Source: an uncultured Microcaldota archaeon (GTDB taxonomy: Archaea; Micrarchaeota; Micrarchaeia; Anstonellales; J096). From it: 40,032 nt of DNA. The stretch is taken from positions 1-40,032 of the forward strand of contig CALKCX010000007.1 in assembly GCA_938083015.1 (NCBI GenBank), written 5' to 3'. Position 1 is the first letter of the stretch, and the number at the start of each line of letters is the position of its first letter. Shown here piece after piece: positions 1-8,467 of the stretch. Under the pieces are notes generated by a model. That model had not been told where the DNA came from and ran no database searches. It was given only the letters and a program-made list of their open reading frames with translations. The position numbers and the translations under genes are program-made.

Positions 1-282
1 GATGCAACCAGAACTATTTTCATATCGACATTGACTAATCCTTCTTTACTATTATTAATTATACCTCTAATATTAATATTTAGAATAGCCAAAGTACAAA
101 TTATAAAAGTCGAAGATAGCAATATAGTAATTGTAAAAAATATACTTAATAGACCAATTAGACGATTAAAAATCGTAATTCTAGATCGAGAATACACGAC
201 AGATGAACAAGGAATGATAAAAACTAATTTACCAGTAGAATCTAATAACATCAAGATAAAGGGCTTCTGGATAAGGTTATAA
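1..282 (+). CDS. C-terminal part of a surface/membrane protein (5' end outside window); TM helix plus short C-terminal beta-like domain
   Basis: Frame is open to position 1 (DATRTIFISTLTNPSLLLLIIPLILIF...); the track start at 31 is an internal TTG. Paralogous to the ORF at 39424-40032 on the other strand. Confidence 0.7.
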   Translation, partial: DATRTIFISTLTNPSLLLLIIPLILIFRIAKVQIIKVEDSNIVIVKNILNRPIRRLKIVILDREYTTDEQGMIKTNLPVESNNIKIKGFWIRL

Positions 283-627
283 TAATTTTAGGTGGCCAGT
301 AATCTTATCTAGTATCTCTTCAGATTCAGGACCAATACAAATAGCTGTAATAGTCCCAGGTATAAGTTGAGTTAATCCGCTATCTCTTATGATAACAGCT
401 TCTAACCCTGCTTTATAAGCATCTTCATATATTTTCAATAATTCCGTCTCTGTTTGAACTTTCAATACTATTTTCTTTGCCCCTGTTTTTAACCATTCAA
501 GAGCTTTATCTTTATTTTTATTTAATACTCTATAAAATCCTTCTACACTAGCATGAGCAACCTGTGCAGCTAATTTACCTTTTCCCATTTCTAAATCTAA
601 TCTTACGATTATCACTTGTTTAAGCAT
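277..627 (-). CDS. pth2: Peptidyl-tRNA hydrolase Pth2
   Basis: Pth2 motifs: KQVIIVRLDLEMGKGKLAAQVAHAS, GLEAVIIRDSGLTQLIPGT.ITAICIGP. Confidence 0.95.
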   Translation of the reverse strand: MLKQVIIVRLDLEMGKGKLAAQVAHASVEGFYRVLNKNKDKALEWLKTGAKKIVLKVQTETELLKIYEDAYKAGLEAVIIRDSGLTQLIPGTITAICIGPESEEILDKITGHLKLL

Positions 628-661
628 ATTATTAAAAATTATTTACATTTTAAATAACAAT

Positions 662-1633
662 ATGAATTATCAACTAGTATTGATAGTGGCATTGTCTATA
701 GTATTATTGATTAGCATATATTTAGTAATTGAAAAAGATAAAGAGCTATCTCAATCTTATTCTAAAATATCTGATTTAGAAGCTAAATTAAATTATATGC
801 AATCAAGAAATGAGCAATTGATTAAAGAATTAGAAATTATTAATAGTAAATTGCCACAATATGAACAAACTAGGTATTATTTAACATCTAGAATTAACGA
901 ATTAGAGAATAAGCTTATAGAATTAAATATTAGTCTTGAGGAAAAAAATAAAATGTATGAACAATTATTAGATCAGTATATTCAATTAAATAAATCTTTA
1001 GCAGAGTTTGATAATAATAAAATTCTAATAGAAGAGATACGTAAAATGTTAGATTGGGTAGGTACGAATTACAAGGGCACGTCATCAATATATGAAAAGC
1101 TTAAAAATGAAATTGTTCAGTATTGTCTAAACAATTCTATATTAGATCTTAGTTGTAGCTATTATGTAATAGAAAATTATATAACATATGATAATAGTAT
1201 GAATGCTGTAACAATATTTAATGCATTGGAAATGAAAAAAGGTGATTGTCTTACTTATAGTATTTTAATGCACAGATTAATAACAGATCTAAGACCAATT
1301 AAGGTAAAATATATAGTTAGAAACATAGGTATTGATCATAAGTTTATAATTAGAGATCAATATTATAATATCAAAGATCATTCTTCAGAAACCATAGATT
1401 ATAAAATATCTAAAGTTGTATGCTATGGTAATAGAGGAGCTGGGCATTGTGGTTTAGTATTTGACGATTTATTAATAGATTACAAATATGGTAGATATCT
1501 AGGTAAGATCGGTGATAATATAGATTATTGCAAAACAGAATCTTGTAAATGGAAAACAGGGTATATAACTATGATAATAGATAGCAATGATATAGAATAT
1601 TTAGATAGATCTTTAAGAAGATTGTTAGGTTGA
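662..1633 (+). CDS. Membrane-anchored coiled-coil protein with transglutaminase-like domain
   Basis: N-terminal TM helix, long coiled coil, then KKGDCLTYSILMHRLI ... IDHKFII pattern with Cys/His spacing as in transglutaminase-like cores. Confidence 0.55.
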   Translation: MNYQLVLIVALSIVLLISIYLVIEKDKELSQSYSKISDLEAKLNYMQSRNEQLIKELEIINSKLPQYEQTRYYLTSRINELENKLIELNISLEEKNKMYEQLLDQYIQLNKSLAEFDNNKILIEEIRKMLDWVGTNYKGTSSIYEKLKNEIVQYCLNNSILDLSCSYYVIENYITYDNSMNAVTIFNALEMKKGDCLTYSILMHRLITDLRPIKVKYIVRNIGIDHKFIIRDQYYNIKDHSSETIDYKISKVVCYGNRGAGHCGLVFDDLLIDYKYGRYLGKIGDNIDYCKTESCKWKTGYITMIIDSNDIEYLDRSLRRLLG

Positions 1634-1637
1634 GTCA

Positions 1638-3320
1638 ATGGCAAAACTATCGTTAAGTTCTAAAATACCTAAAAAGAGAATAGCAGTTATAGATAAAGAG
1701 CTATGTACTAAAGAAGAATGTGGATATCTTTGTGTAAAGATATGTCCTGTAAATAGAAGTAAGAAAGAATGTATAAAATTAGATCAAGATGGATACCCAG
1801 TAATAGATGAAGGTTTGTGTATAGGTTGTGGATTGTGCGTACCTAAATGTCCTAATGATGCTATAAGAATAATAAATCTTGATTACGAATTTAATAGAAC
1901 AGTACATTCATTTGGAGTAAATAGTTTTCGAATATATAGTTTACCATTACCTAAAGAAGGAGCTGTAGTTGGATTCTTAGGTAAAAACGGTATAGGTAAG
2001 ACAACAATATTAAATATATTGTCTAAAAAGCTAGTACCTAATTTTGATAAGAATGTTCAAAATTGGGAAGATGCTTATAAACATATGACTAATATTGAAA
2101 GATCTTTTTTCTCTAATAATAAAAAGATATCTATAAAACCGCAGAATATTGAGATATTTAGGAATTCGAATATAACTTTAGGTCAATTATTATCTGAACT
2201 TTCTTTGAATTTACCTTCATTTGACCATTTACTTCATAGAAGATTAGATCAATTAAGTGGTGGAGAATTACAAACATTGCTTATAGAAATAGCTTTAAAT
2301 CAAAAAGCTCAATTATACTATATAGATGAACCTACTAATTTCTTAGATATACATCAAAGATTAAAGTATGCTATTAGAATAAGAGAAGTATTGGAAGGAA
2401 AAGACGTAATTATAATAGATCATGATATTGCCTTTCTTGATTATGTTGCCGATTATCTATATTTGTTCGTAGGTGAAGAAGATGTATTTGGATTTAGTTC
2501 TGAGATAAGAAATACGAGAAATGGTATTAATGAGTATTTAGAAGGTTTTCTAAAGACAGAGAATTACAGATTTAGAGAAGAGATTAGGTTTGATGACTAT
2601 TCTGAAACTGAACATAGTAATTCTGTTTTAATAGAATATGAAGATATGGATATAAAAATAGGTGATTTTAGTTTAAAAGTACATAAAGGAGATATAAGAA
2701 TAGGAGAGATACTTGGAATATTGGGTAGGAATGGTATTGGTAAAACTACTTTTATATCAAAAATAGTAAATATGTATGATAATTTAAGATTAGCTTATAA
2801 GCCCCAATATATAATACCGTCTGATCAATTTGTTAAAGATCTTAACATAAATAATAATTTGATTGAAATGTTTAATATAAGAAGATCAATTATGGATAGA
2901 AAATTAAATCAATTAAGTGGTGGACAATTGCAAAAAGTATATATAGCTTATACTTTATCAAAAGATGCCGATATATACTTATTGGATGAACCTACAGCTT
3001 ATTTAGATATAGAAAATAGGATAAGGTTGATAAAGATTCTTAGAAAATATGCGAGTGAGAAACAGAAATCTATATTGGTTATAGATCATGATATTATGTT
3101 TATGGATAGATTAGCTCATAGATTAATAGTATTTGATGGAGATCCGGGAAGATATGGTATTGGGTCTTCGCCTATGGATAAGATAGAAGGTATGAACAGA
3201 TTTTTATCAATTTTAAATATAACTATGAGAAGAGATCCAGATTCTAGAAGACCTAGAATTAACAAACCAGGTAGTGTACTTGATAGAGAACAGAGAATTA
3301 GTGGAAAATTCTATTCTTAA
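1638..3320 (+). CDS. rli1: ABCE1/Rli1 ribosome-recycling ATPase
   Basis: Two N-terminal Fe-S cluster motifs, two ABC domains with LSGGELQ and LSGGQLQ signatures and GKNGIGKTT/GRNGIGKTT Walker A. Confidence 0.97.
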   Translation: MAKLSLSSKIPKKRIAVIDKELCTKEECGYLCVKICPVNRSKKECIKLDQDGYPVIDEGLCIGCGLCVPKCPNDAIRIINLDYEFNRTVHSFGVNSFRIYSLPLPKEGAVVGFLGKNGIGKTTILNILSKKLVPNFDKNVQNWEDAYKHMTNIERSFFSNNKKISIKPQNIEIFRNSNITLGQLLSELSLNLPSFDHLLHRRLDQLSGGELQTLLIEIALNQKAQLYYIDEPTNFLDIHQRLKYAIRIREVLEGKDVIIIDHDIAFLDYVADYLYLFVGEEDVFGFSSEIRNTRNGINEYLEGFLKTENYRFREEIRFDDYSETEHSNSVLIEYEDMDIKIGDFSLKVHKGDIRIGEILGILGRNGIGKTTFISKIVNMYDNLRLAYKPQYIIPSDQFVKDLNINNNLIEMFNIRRSIMDRKLNQLSGGQLQKVYIAYTLSKDADIYLLDEPTAYLDIENRIRLIKILRKYASEKQKSILVIDHDIMFMDRLAHRLIVFDGDPGRYGIGSSPMDKIEGMNRFLSILNITMRRDPDSRRPRINKPGSVLDREQRISGKFYS

Positions 3321-4092
3321 TAGCATATATTGCAGCTCTTACATAGCCAGGTCTTATCTTCTTATTTAATATCGTTTTTGGATTTTTATATATCTCTTGC
3401 CCTATCCACATGTACAATTCTGTAGCTGTATTTATCGGTATTTTATATATTTTGGGCATGTCTAATATGTATTTTTTTGAACTCTCTATCCATCCCCAAG
3501 CTATTCTAAGTTCATATCTTAATAGATCTCTAAGATTATTATTAAATATATTAATATCGACATCGAATATTTGTCTATGTTCTATTGGTAAATATACACG
3601 ACCTATCTTTAAATCTTCATACACATCTCTGACAAAATTTATCATCTGCATACCTCTTCCTAATAATCTGGCCCCTTTGAAATATCTATTGTCTAATCCT
3701 AATATTCTAACTATGGCCATACCTACAATCTCAGCTGAACCATACATGTATTGAAGAAGCTCATTATATGTATACTCTTTTTTATATATATCGTATTCCA
3801 TAGATTTAAAGAATGCCTCTATCCAATCTTTTTCTAAACCTACTCTATCCATGAAATCTACGAATTGTTTAGCTATTTTATATTCCAGATTATTTAAAGT
3901 CCGATCTATATTGTTTAATACAAGGTCTTTTATATTAAAAAACAATTCTAATTTTTGGGGATGTTTATCGACTAAATCATCTACAGTTCTTAGAAAAGCA
4001 TATAACAAAGATATATTCTCTCTTATATTTTCTGGAAATAATAGATTAGATATTCCATATGTGTGACTTGATTTTAAAATTATCTCATTCAT
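3298..4092 (-). CDS. Squalene/phytoene synthase family protein
   Basis: Asp-rich motif TVDDLVD and second motif GMQMINFVRDVYEDLKIGRVYLP typical of head-to-head prenyltransferases. Confidence 0.87.
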   Translation of the reverse strand: MNEIILKSSHTYGISNLLFPENIRENISLLYAFLRTVDDLVDKHPQKLELFFNIKDLVLNNIDRTLNNLEYKIAKQFVDFMDRVGLEKDWIEAFFKSMEYDIYKKEYTYNELLQYMYGSAEIVGMAIVRILGLDNRYFKGARLLGRGMQMINFVRDVYEDLKIGRVYLPIEHRQIFDVDINIFNNNLRDLLRYELRIAWGWIESSKKYILDMPKIYKIPINTATELYMWIGQEIYKNPKTILNKKIRPGYVRAAIYAIKNRIFH

Positions 4093-4113
4093 AATATTAT
4101 TACATCTATCAAT

Positions 4114-5079
4114 TTAAATATTCTGTTTTAACCTTCTAATAGCTTCTACATCACCTTTATAGAATTCTTGTCTATCAAATATAGATGTAACAGGGTATTT
4201 TTTATGTTTATATATTGATATCATCTCGTTTATTTTATCAATATCAATTCTCTGTTTTAGATTTTTCAATAGTTTGTACCAATCTATAGGTATACCGTGA
4301 GAAGCAAAAAGTATTTTAAGCTCAAACAGATAATTATCGCCCTCTATTAAATAGGATTTTAAAAGAGGGTTCATCTGACCTTTAAATCCAGCTTCGTATA
4401 TTTTATCTGTAAATTCTTTATCTTTTAGATTTTCAATTTGAAATAGAATTTCTATACGATGTATTACATCTTTGTATTTTTCCAAATCTAATAATAAAAA
4501 TACGGGCTTTCTAAACATTATTGGAATTAGATAATCAGGAGTTAGATTTAATAAAGCGCCTATATCGATAAACAAATTCTTTCCTATTAGATAGTTTATA
4601 ATTTTAAACCTAAGATATTTATCTAAAACATCTAATCTATCAAGATCTTCGATAAGTTTCGATACCGATTTATAGTTTTTAGCTATTTCTTCTAAAGTAC
4701 TACCTAATTCTTTTTCATCTACATAACGTCTATATTCTAAATATCGATCTAAAGCTTGGGGATTCTGTATGATCTCTTTTATCAACAGAGATTCTATGTT
4801 TATTTCTGGAAAAATTAGATATGCCTTGATAACAGGTTTTGGAATATCGTGTTTTATTATATATGGTTTTATACTGTGAATAGCTTGCTTAGTGTCTATT
4901 CCTAATTCTTTTGATAATTCATAGAATTTAATAAGATTTGCAAATATGTTACTATAAGCATGATTTAAAGTAGTTAAACTTGGATTATTATTGTAATAAT
5001 CTAATAAAGCTTTGAATTCGTTTTCATATCCAATCTCGTGTAAAAATTTTATCATCATATAAGCGGATATTCTTTTCAT
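4114..5079 (-). CDS. Hypothetical alpha-helical protein
   Basis: Long ORF with no overlapping alternative; helix-rich composition; no family recognised. Confidence 0.7.
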   Translation of the reverse strand: MKRISAYMMIKFLHEIGYENEFKALLDYYNNNPSLTTLNHAYSNIFANLIKFYELSKELGIDTKQAIHSIKPYIIKHDIPKPVIKAYLIFPEINIESLLIKEIIQNPQALDRYLEYRRYVDEKELGSTLEEIAKNYKSVSKLIEDLDRLDVLDKYLRFKIINYLIGKNLFIDIGALLNLTPDYLIPIMFRKPVFLLLDLEKYKDVIHRIEILFQIENLKDKEFTDKIYEAGFKGQMNPLLKSYLIEGDNYLFELKILFASHGIPIDWYKLLKNLKQRIDIDKINEMISIYKHKKYPVTSIFDRQEFYKGDVEAIRRLKQNI

Positions 5080-5127
5080 ATATTATGGAATAGTTTAATA
5101 TTATTTTTAAATAGCTTATTAAATATT

Positions 5128-5676
5128 ATGAAGGTTGCTGTTGAAGGTATAGATGGGGCAGGTAAAACTACTATATCAAGAATATTGGCCAGCAAGTATA
5201 ATATAGAATATATAAAATTTCCTAGATATGAATTCATACCTATGATAAAGAGACATTTAACAGGAGAGATAGTACTTGAAGATAGGGTAACTGTGTTACT
5301 ATTTCTAGCTGATATCTTAGATGGTATAAACAATAAAACTAAATACATAGCTGATAGATTATTCTTTTCTACAATAGCTTATTCTAAAATGGATATAGAT
5401 ATGTTGATAAACACAATTGAGATTTTTAATATAGATTTTCCCGATTATGTAATATATCTTGATATTGATTTAAATACAGCTATATCTAGAATAGCAAAAA
5501 AATGGGATATATCTGTTTATGATAAAAATAAAGAATTATTAGAAAGGGTAAAAACTAGATATGAATGGTTATTTGATAATCATAAGATAAAATCTAAGAC
5601 AAATGTTCTATGGATAGATGCAAGAAAAGATCTTGAAAGCGTATTATTAGATATATATAAATCAATAAAATTCTGA
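5128..5676 (+). CDS. tmk: Thymidylate kinase
   Basis: MKVAVEGIDGAGKTTISRILA P-loop, KYIADRLFFSTIAY (DR motif), LDIDLNTAISRI. Confidence 0.9.
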   Translation: MKVAVEGIDGAGKTTISRILASKYNIEYIKFPRYEFIPMIKRHLTGEIVLEDRVTVLLFLADILDGINNKTKYIADRLFFSTIAYSKMDIDMLINTIEIFNIDFPDYVIYLDIDLNTAISRIAKKWDISVYDKNKELLERVKTRYEWLFDNHKIKSKTNVLWIDARKDLESVLLDIYKSIKF

Positions 5677-5886
5677 AAGTTTATATCCTTGTTGTAATAA
5701 TGCACCTTCAAGTAGACCATATGCATAATCTGCTGCAGCAATAGCATTGAAGTATTTACGATTCTTAAGAAAGTATTTAGCATCGTTGATATAATCTTGA
5801 GCTTTATTCCATATACTTTGTTTTATCTTTCCCTTGCTATACCATAATAGGTTTTCTGCTTTTAATATTGCAATTGTTGTTCTCAT
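5662..5886 (-). CDS. DUF357-like small helical protein
   Basis: Pattern A.DYINDAKYFLKNRKYFNAIAAADYAYGLLEGAL; overlaps the metG stop by 4 nt. Confidence 0.6.
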   Translation of the reverse strand: MRTTIAILKAENLLWYSKGKIKQSIWNKAQDYINDAKYFLKNRKYFNAIAAADYAYGLLEGALLQQGYKLSEFY

Positions 5887-7424
5887 GTTCCTATACTTTG
5901 TTTAAGTATATCAATTTCATTTTCTAATTTTTTAAACGGTATTATACTTCCGCCGAATACTATTTTATTAGGATATCTAAGATCTATATCTTGACCATAT
6001 AGTTTTAATATATTAGACGTTGTAAATGGTATAAATGGGTATAATAGTTTGGTTACAAACATTGTACCGAATAATACTTTTGATATTATTGGTTTAGCAT
6101 GATTATAATCTAGCTTCCAAGGTTCTTTTTCAGTTAATATCTTATTGTAATATCCGACTAATCCCATAGCAACTTCAAGACCTTCTTTCAATTTTACGTT
6201 ATCCATATACTCGATGTATCTATTGTATGCGTTTATCTCATCTTGATCCATATCTGTTTTTTCTAAATCTCTACCATTCCAAAGCTTCAATATTCTAGTT
6301 ATAAGATTACCATAATTAGCAATAAGATCGTTGTTAATTTTATTTTTAAAGTCATTAAAAGAAAAGTCCGAATCTATTAGACCTGATGGAGAAATTGTCG
6401 TCATGTAATATCTTATATAATCTGGGTTAATATGATTTAAAGTAGCTTCTAATGATAAAAACCATCCTCTACTTTTTGAGAACTTCTTACCTTCTAATGT
6501 TAAATAACCTCTAACCGGAATTTTATAAGGTAAATTCATATTTGCACCGTAAAGCATAGCAGGCCAGAATAGATAATGATGATAAATTATGTCTTTGCCT
6601 ATGAAATGATATATTTTAGAGTTATTCCATACTTCTCTCCAATCTCTTCTTAAAGCTCTTAAAGAACCGATATAACCTATTGGAGCGTCAAACCATACGT
6701 AAAATACTTTTCCAGGTAAATCTGGTACAGGAATTCCCCAATCTAGATCTCTAACAATATCCCAATCTTGTAAATCATCTAACCATCCTTTAAGATAATT
6801 ATATATTTCAATATCAGCTATTTTTATATTGTATTCTCTTAAAAAATTAGCAAAATAACTAAGTTTAAAAAACAGATGATCGCTGTCTCTAAGCTTAGGT
6901 CTAGTATTGGTAATCGTACAATATGGATCTATTAAGTCACCTACATGTAAAGTCTTTCCACAGTTTTCACATTGATCAGCGTATTGATCCTGTGCATTGC
7001 AGTATTTACATTTTCCCTTAATATACCTATCGGGCATAAATTTATTAAGTTCTTCACAATAATATTGAGTTACCTTCTTTTGATATATGTATTGTCTAAG
7101 AGCTTGGTAAAATTCTAATGTAGTAAACCTATTTTCTTGACTAGAAGTCCAATGGAATATATCAAATTCTATACCTAATCTTTTGAATTCTTCTAAATCT
7201 TTATTATGATAATATCTTACCAATTCTATAGGAGCTATTCCTCTTTTCTCTGCCTCTATTACTATCGGAGTACCATGATCATCTGTTGCACATATAAAAA
7301 TTGCCTGTTCTCCTTTCATCTTTAGGTATTTATAAAATATATCTGCGGGAAGATATGTACTTTTAATATGTCCTAGATGAATGGGCCCATTGGCGTATAT
7401 CAAAGCTGCAGTTATGATATTCAT
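5883..7424 (-). CDS. metG: Methionyl-tRNA synthetase (core, no C-terminal tRNA-binding appendix in the ORF)
   Basis: YANGPIHLGHI (HIGH), zinc-type CxxC pairs, KFSKSRG (KMSKS). Confidence 0.95.
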   Translation of the reverse strand: MNIITAALIYANGPIHLGHIKSTYLPADIFYKYLKMKGEQAIFICATDDHGTPIVIEAEKRGIAPIELVRYYHNKDLEEFKRLGIEFDIFHWTSSQENRFTTLEFYQALRQYIYQKKVTQYYCEELNKFMPDRYIKGKCKYCNAQDQYADQCENCGKTLHVGDLIDPYCTITNTRPKLRDSDHLFFKLSYFANFLREYNIKIADIEIYNYLKGWLDDLQDWDIVRDLDWGIPVPDLPGKVFYVWFDAPIGYIGSLRALRRDWREVWNNSKIYHFIGKDIIYHHYLFWPAMLYGANMNLPYKIPVRGYLTLEGKKFSKSRGWFLSLEATLNHINPDYIRYYMTTISPSGLIDSDFSFNDFKNKINNDLIANYGNLITRILKLWNGRDLEKTDMDQDEINAYNRYIEYMDNVKLKEGLEVAMGLVGYYNKILTEKEPWKLDYNHAKPIISKVLFGTMFVTKLLYPFIPFTTSNILKLYGQDIDLRYPNKIVFGGSIIPFKKLENEIDILKQSIGT

Positions 7425-7471
7425 GTATACCTATGATTAAATAGATTTAAAAAAGTTTAGATATATAAATA

Positions 7472-7526
7472 CACGATGATGAAACGAGGTATTACTGATA
7501 TGATGATGAATATGTTTACTGAGGTG
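7472..7526 (+). ncRNA. C/D-box sRNA (2'-O-methylation guide)
   Basis: C box ATGATGA 7476-7482; guide AACGAGGTATTA 7483-7494; D' CTGA 7495-7498; C' ATGATGA 7500-7506 or 7503-7509; D CTGA 7519-7522; closing stem CAC 7472-7474 / GTG 7524-7526. TATA-like TTTAAAAAAG at 7447-7456, about 26 nt upstream. Confidence 0.82.
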
Positions 7527-7531
7527 ATAAT

Positions 7532-7900
7532 ATGATAGTCGGAGATGTTATCAATCAAGTAGCAGTAATAATAAAAGATAGAAACAATGTACCTTTTCCA
7601 GCTTTTAATCTTAGAATTCTAGATGTAGTAGAAGATAAAGATGTTACAGTTATAAAATATGAAGTTACCTTTGATTATGGAAATGCAGGTAAAATCGTAT
7701 TGACAGGAGAAGTCTATGAGAAGGGAGAAGAACATAAATTAGCTAAATTCTGGAAGGATAATAATAAATTGCCCAATGATTACGTTCCACAATTTATGAG
7801 TTTCGTTAACTGGATAGCTACTGTACATGCAACTGTAATATGCCAAACTATTAGATTTAGACCACCATTATTGCCTTTGACTTTTAATGTAAAAGAATAA
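7532..7900 (+). CDS. Conserved-looking small protein, possibly SecB-like fold
   Basis: SD GAGGTGAT before ATG. Mid-protein beta strands and C-terminal FVNWIATVHATVICQTIRFRPPLLPLTFNV resemble SecB/DUF1608-like layout; weak, by eye. Confidence 0.4.
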   Translation: MIVGDVINQVAVIIKDRNNVPFPAFNLRILDVVEDKDVTVIKYEVTFDYGNAGKIVLTGEVYEKGEEHKLAKFWKDNNKLPNDYVPQFMSFVNWIATVHATVICQTIRFRPPLLPLTFNVKE

Positions 7901-7901
7901 C

Positions 7902-8339
7902 ATGATATACGATTTGATAATTAAAGATAATCAATGTGAAGATTTTAAATTAGATCAATTAAAAGGTAAATGGTTAGTCTTATATTTTTATCCAAAAGAT
8001 AATACACCAGGTTGTACATTAGAAGCTAAAGATTTTAGTAATCTCTATAAGGATTTTCTATCCGAAGATTGTGAAGTAATTGGAGTAAGTAAAGATAGTT
8101 GCGAATCTCATAAGAAGTTTATTTTAAATCATAATTTAAGAATAAAATTGTTAAGTGATAAAGATGAAGTATTGCACAATAGATTAAATGTAAAAAACAG
8201 ATCTACTTTTTTATTTGATCCATATGGAAAAATAGTAAAAGAATGGAGAGGTGTAAATCCTATTGGTCATGCAGAGCAAGTATTGTTAACTCTTAAAGAA
8301 ATAAAAAAGTTTAAAAATAATTCTACTGATGTTAATTGA
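7902..8339 (+). CDS. Peroxiredoxin (AhpC/TSA, Bcp-like)
   Basis: LKGKWLVLYFYPKDNTPGCTLEAKDFSNLY; VIGVSKDSCESHKKF. Confidence 0.92.
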   Translation: MIYDLIIKDNQCEDFKLDQLKGKWLVLYFYPKDNTPGCTLEAKDFSNLYKDFLSEDCEVIGVSKDSCESHKKFILNHNLRIKLLSDKDEVLHNRLNVKNRSTFLFDPYGKIVKEWRGVNPIGHAEQVLLTLKEIKKFKNNSTDVN

Positions 8340-8353
8340 GGTGTTAGATAGAA

Positions 8354-8467
8354 ATGGGGGCAATACCTAGAAAATGGAAGAAGAAAAACAGAATGAGATG
8401 GAAATGGATTAAAAAAAGAAGAAAGAGAATAAAGAGGAAAATAAAAAGAAGAGTAGGCGAATTATAA
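8354..8467 (+). CDS. rpl41e: Large ribosomal subunit protein eL41
   Basis: Not in the ORF track (too short). ATG-to-TAA ORF translates as MGAIPRKWKKKNRMRWKWIKKRRKRIKRKIKRRVGEL; the RKWKKKxRMRWKWIKKR core matches archaeal eL41 as I recall it. SD-like GAGGTG at 8338-8343. Confidence 0.85.
   Translation: MGAIPRKWKKKNRMRWKWIKKRRKRIKRKIKRRVGEL

Noticed and set aside
3410-4066. Plus-strand ORFs at 3410-3754 and 3851-4066
   Set aside because: Antisense to the squalene/phytoene synthase gene; composition is typical of shadow ORFs in AT-rich DNA.
7476-7535. Met-rich 19-aa leader ORF (MMKRGITDMMMNMFTEVII) overlapping the 7532 start as ATGA, next to MetRS
   Set aside because: The ATGATGA and CTGA repeats that create this reading frame are better explained as C/D boxes of an sRNA; the Met codons are a by-product. 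Not fully excluded as dual-use.
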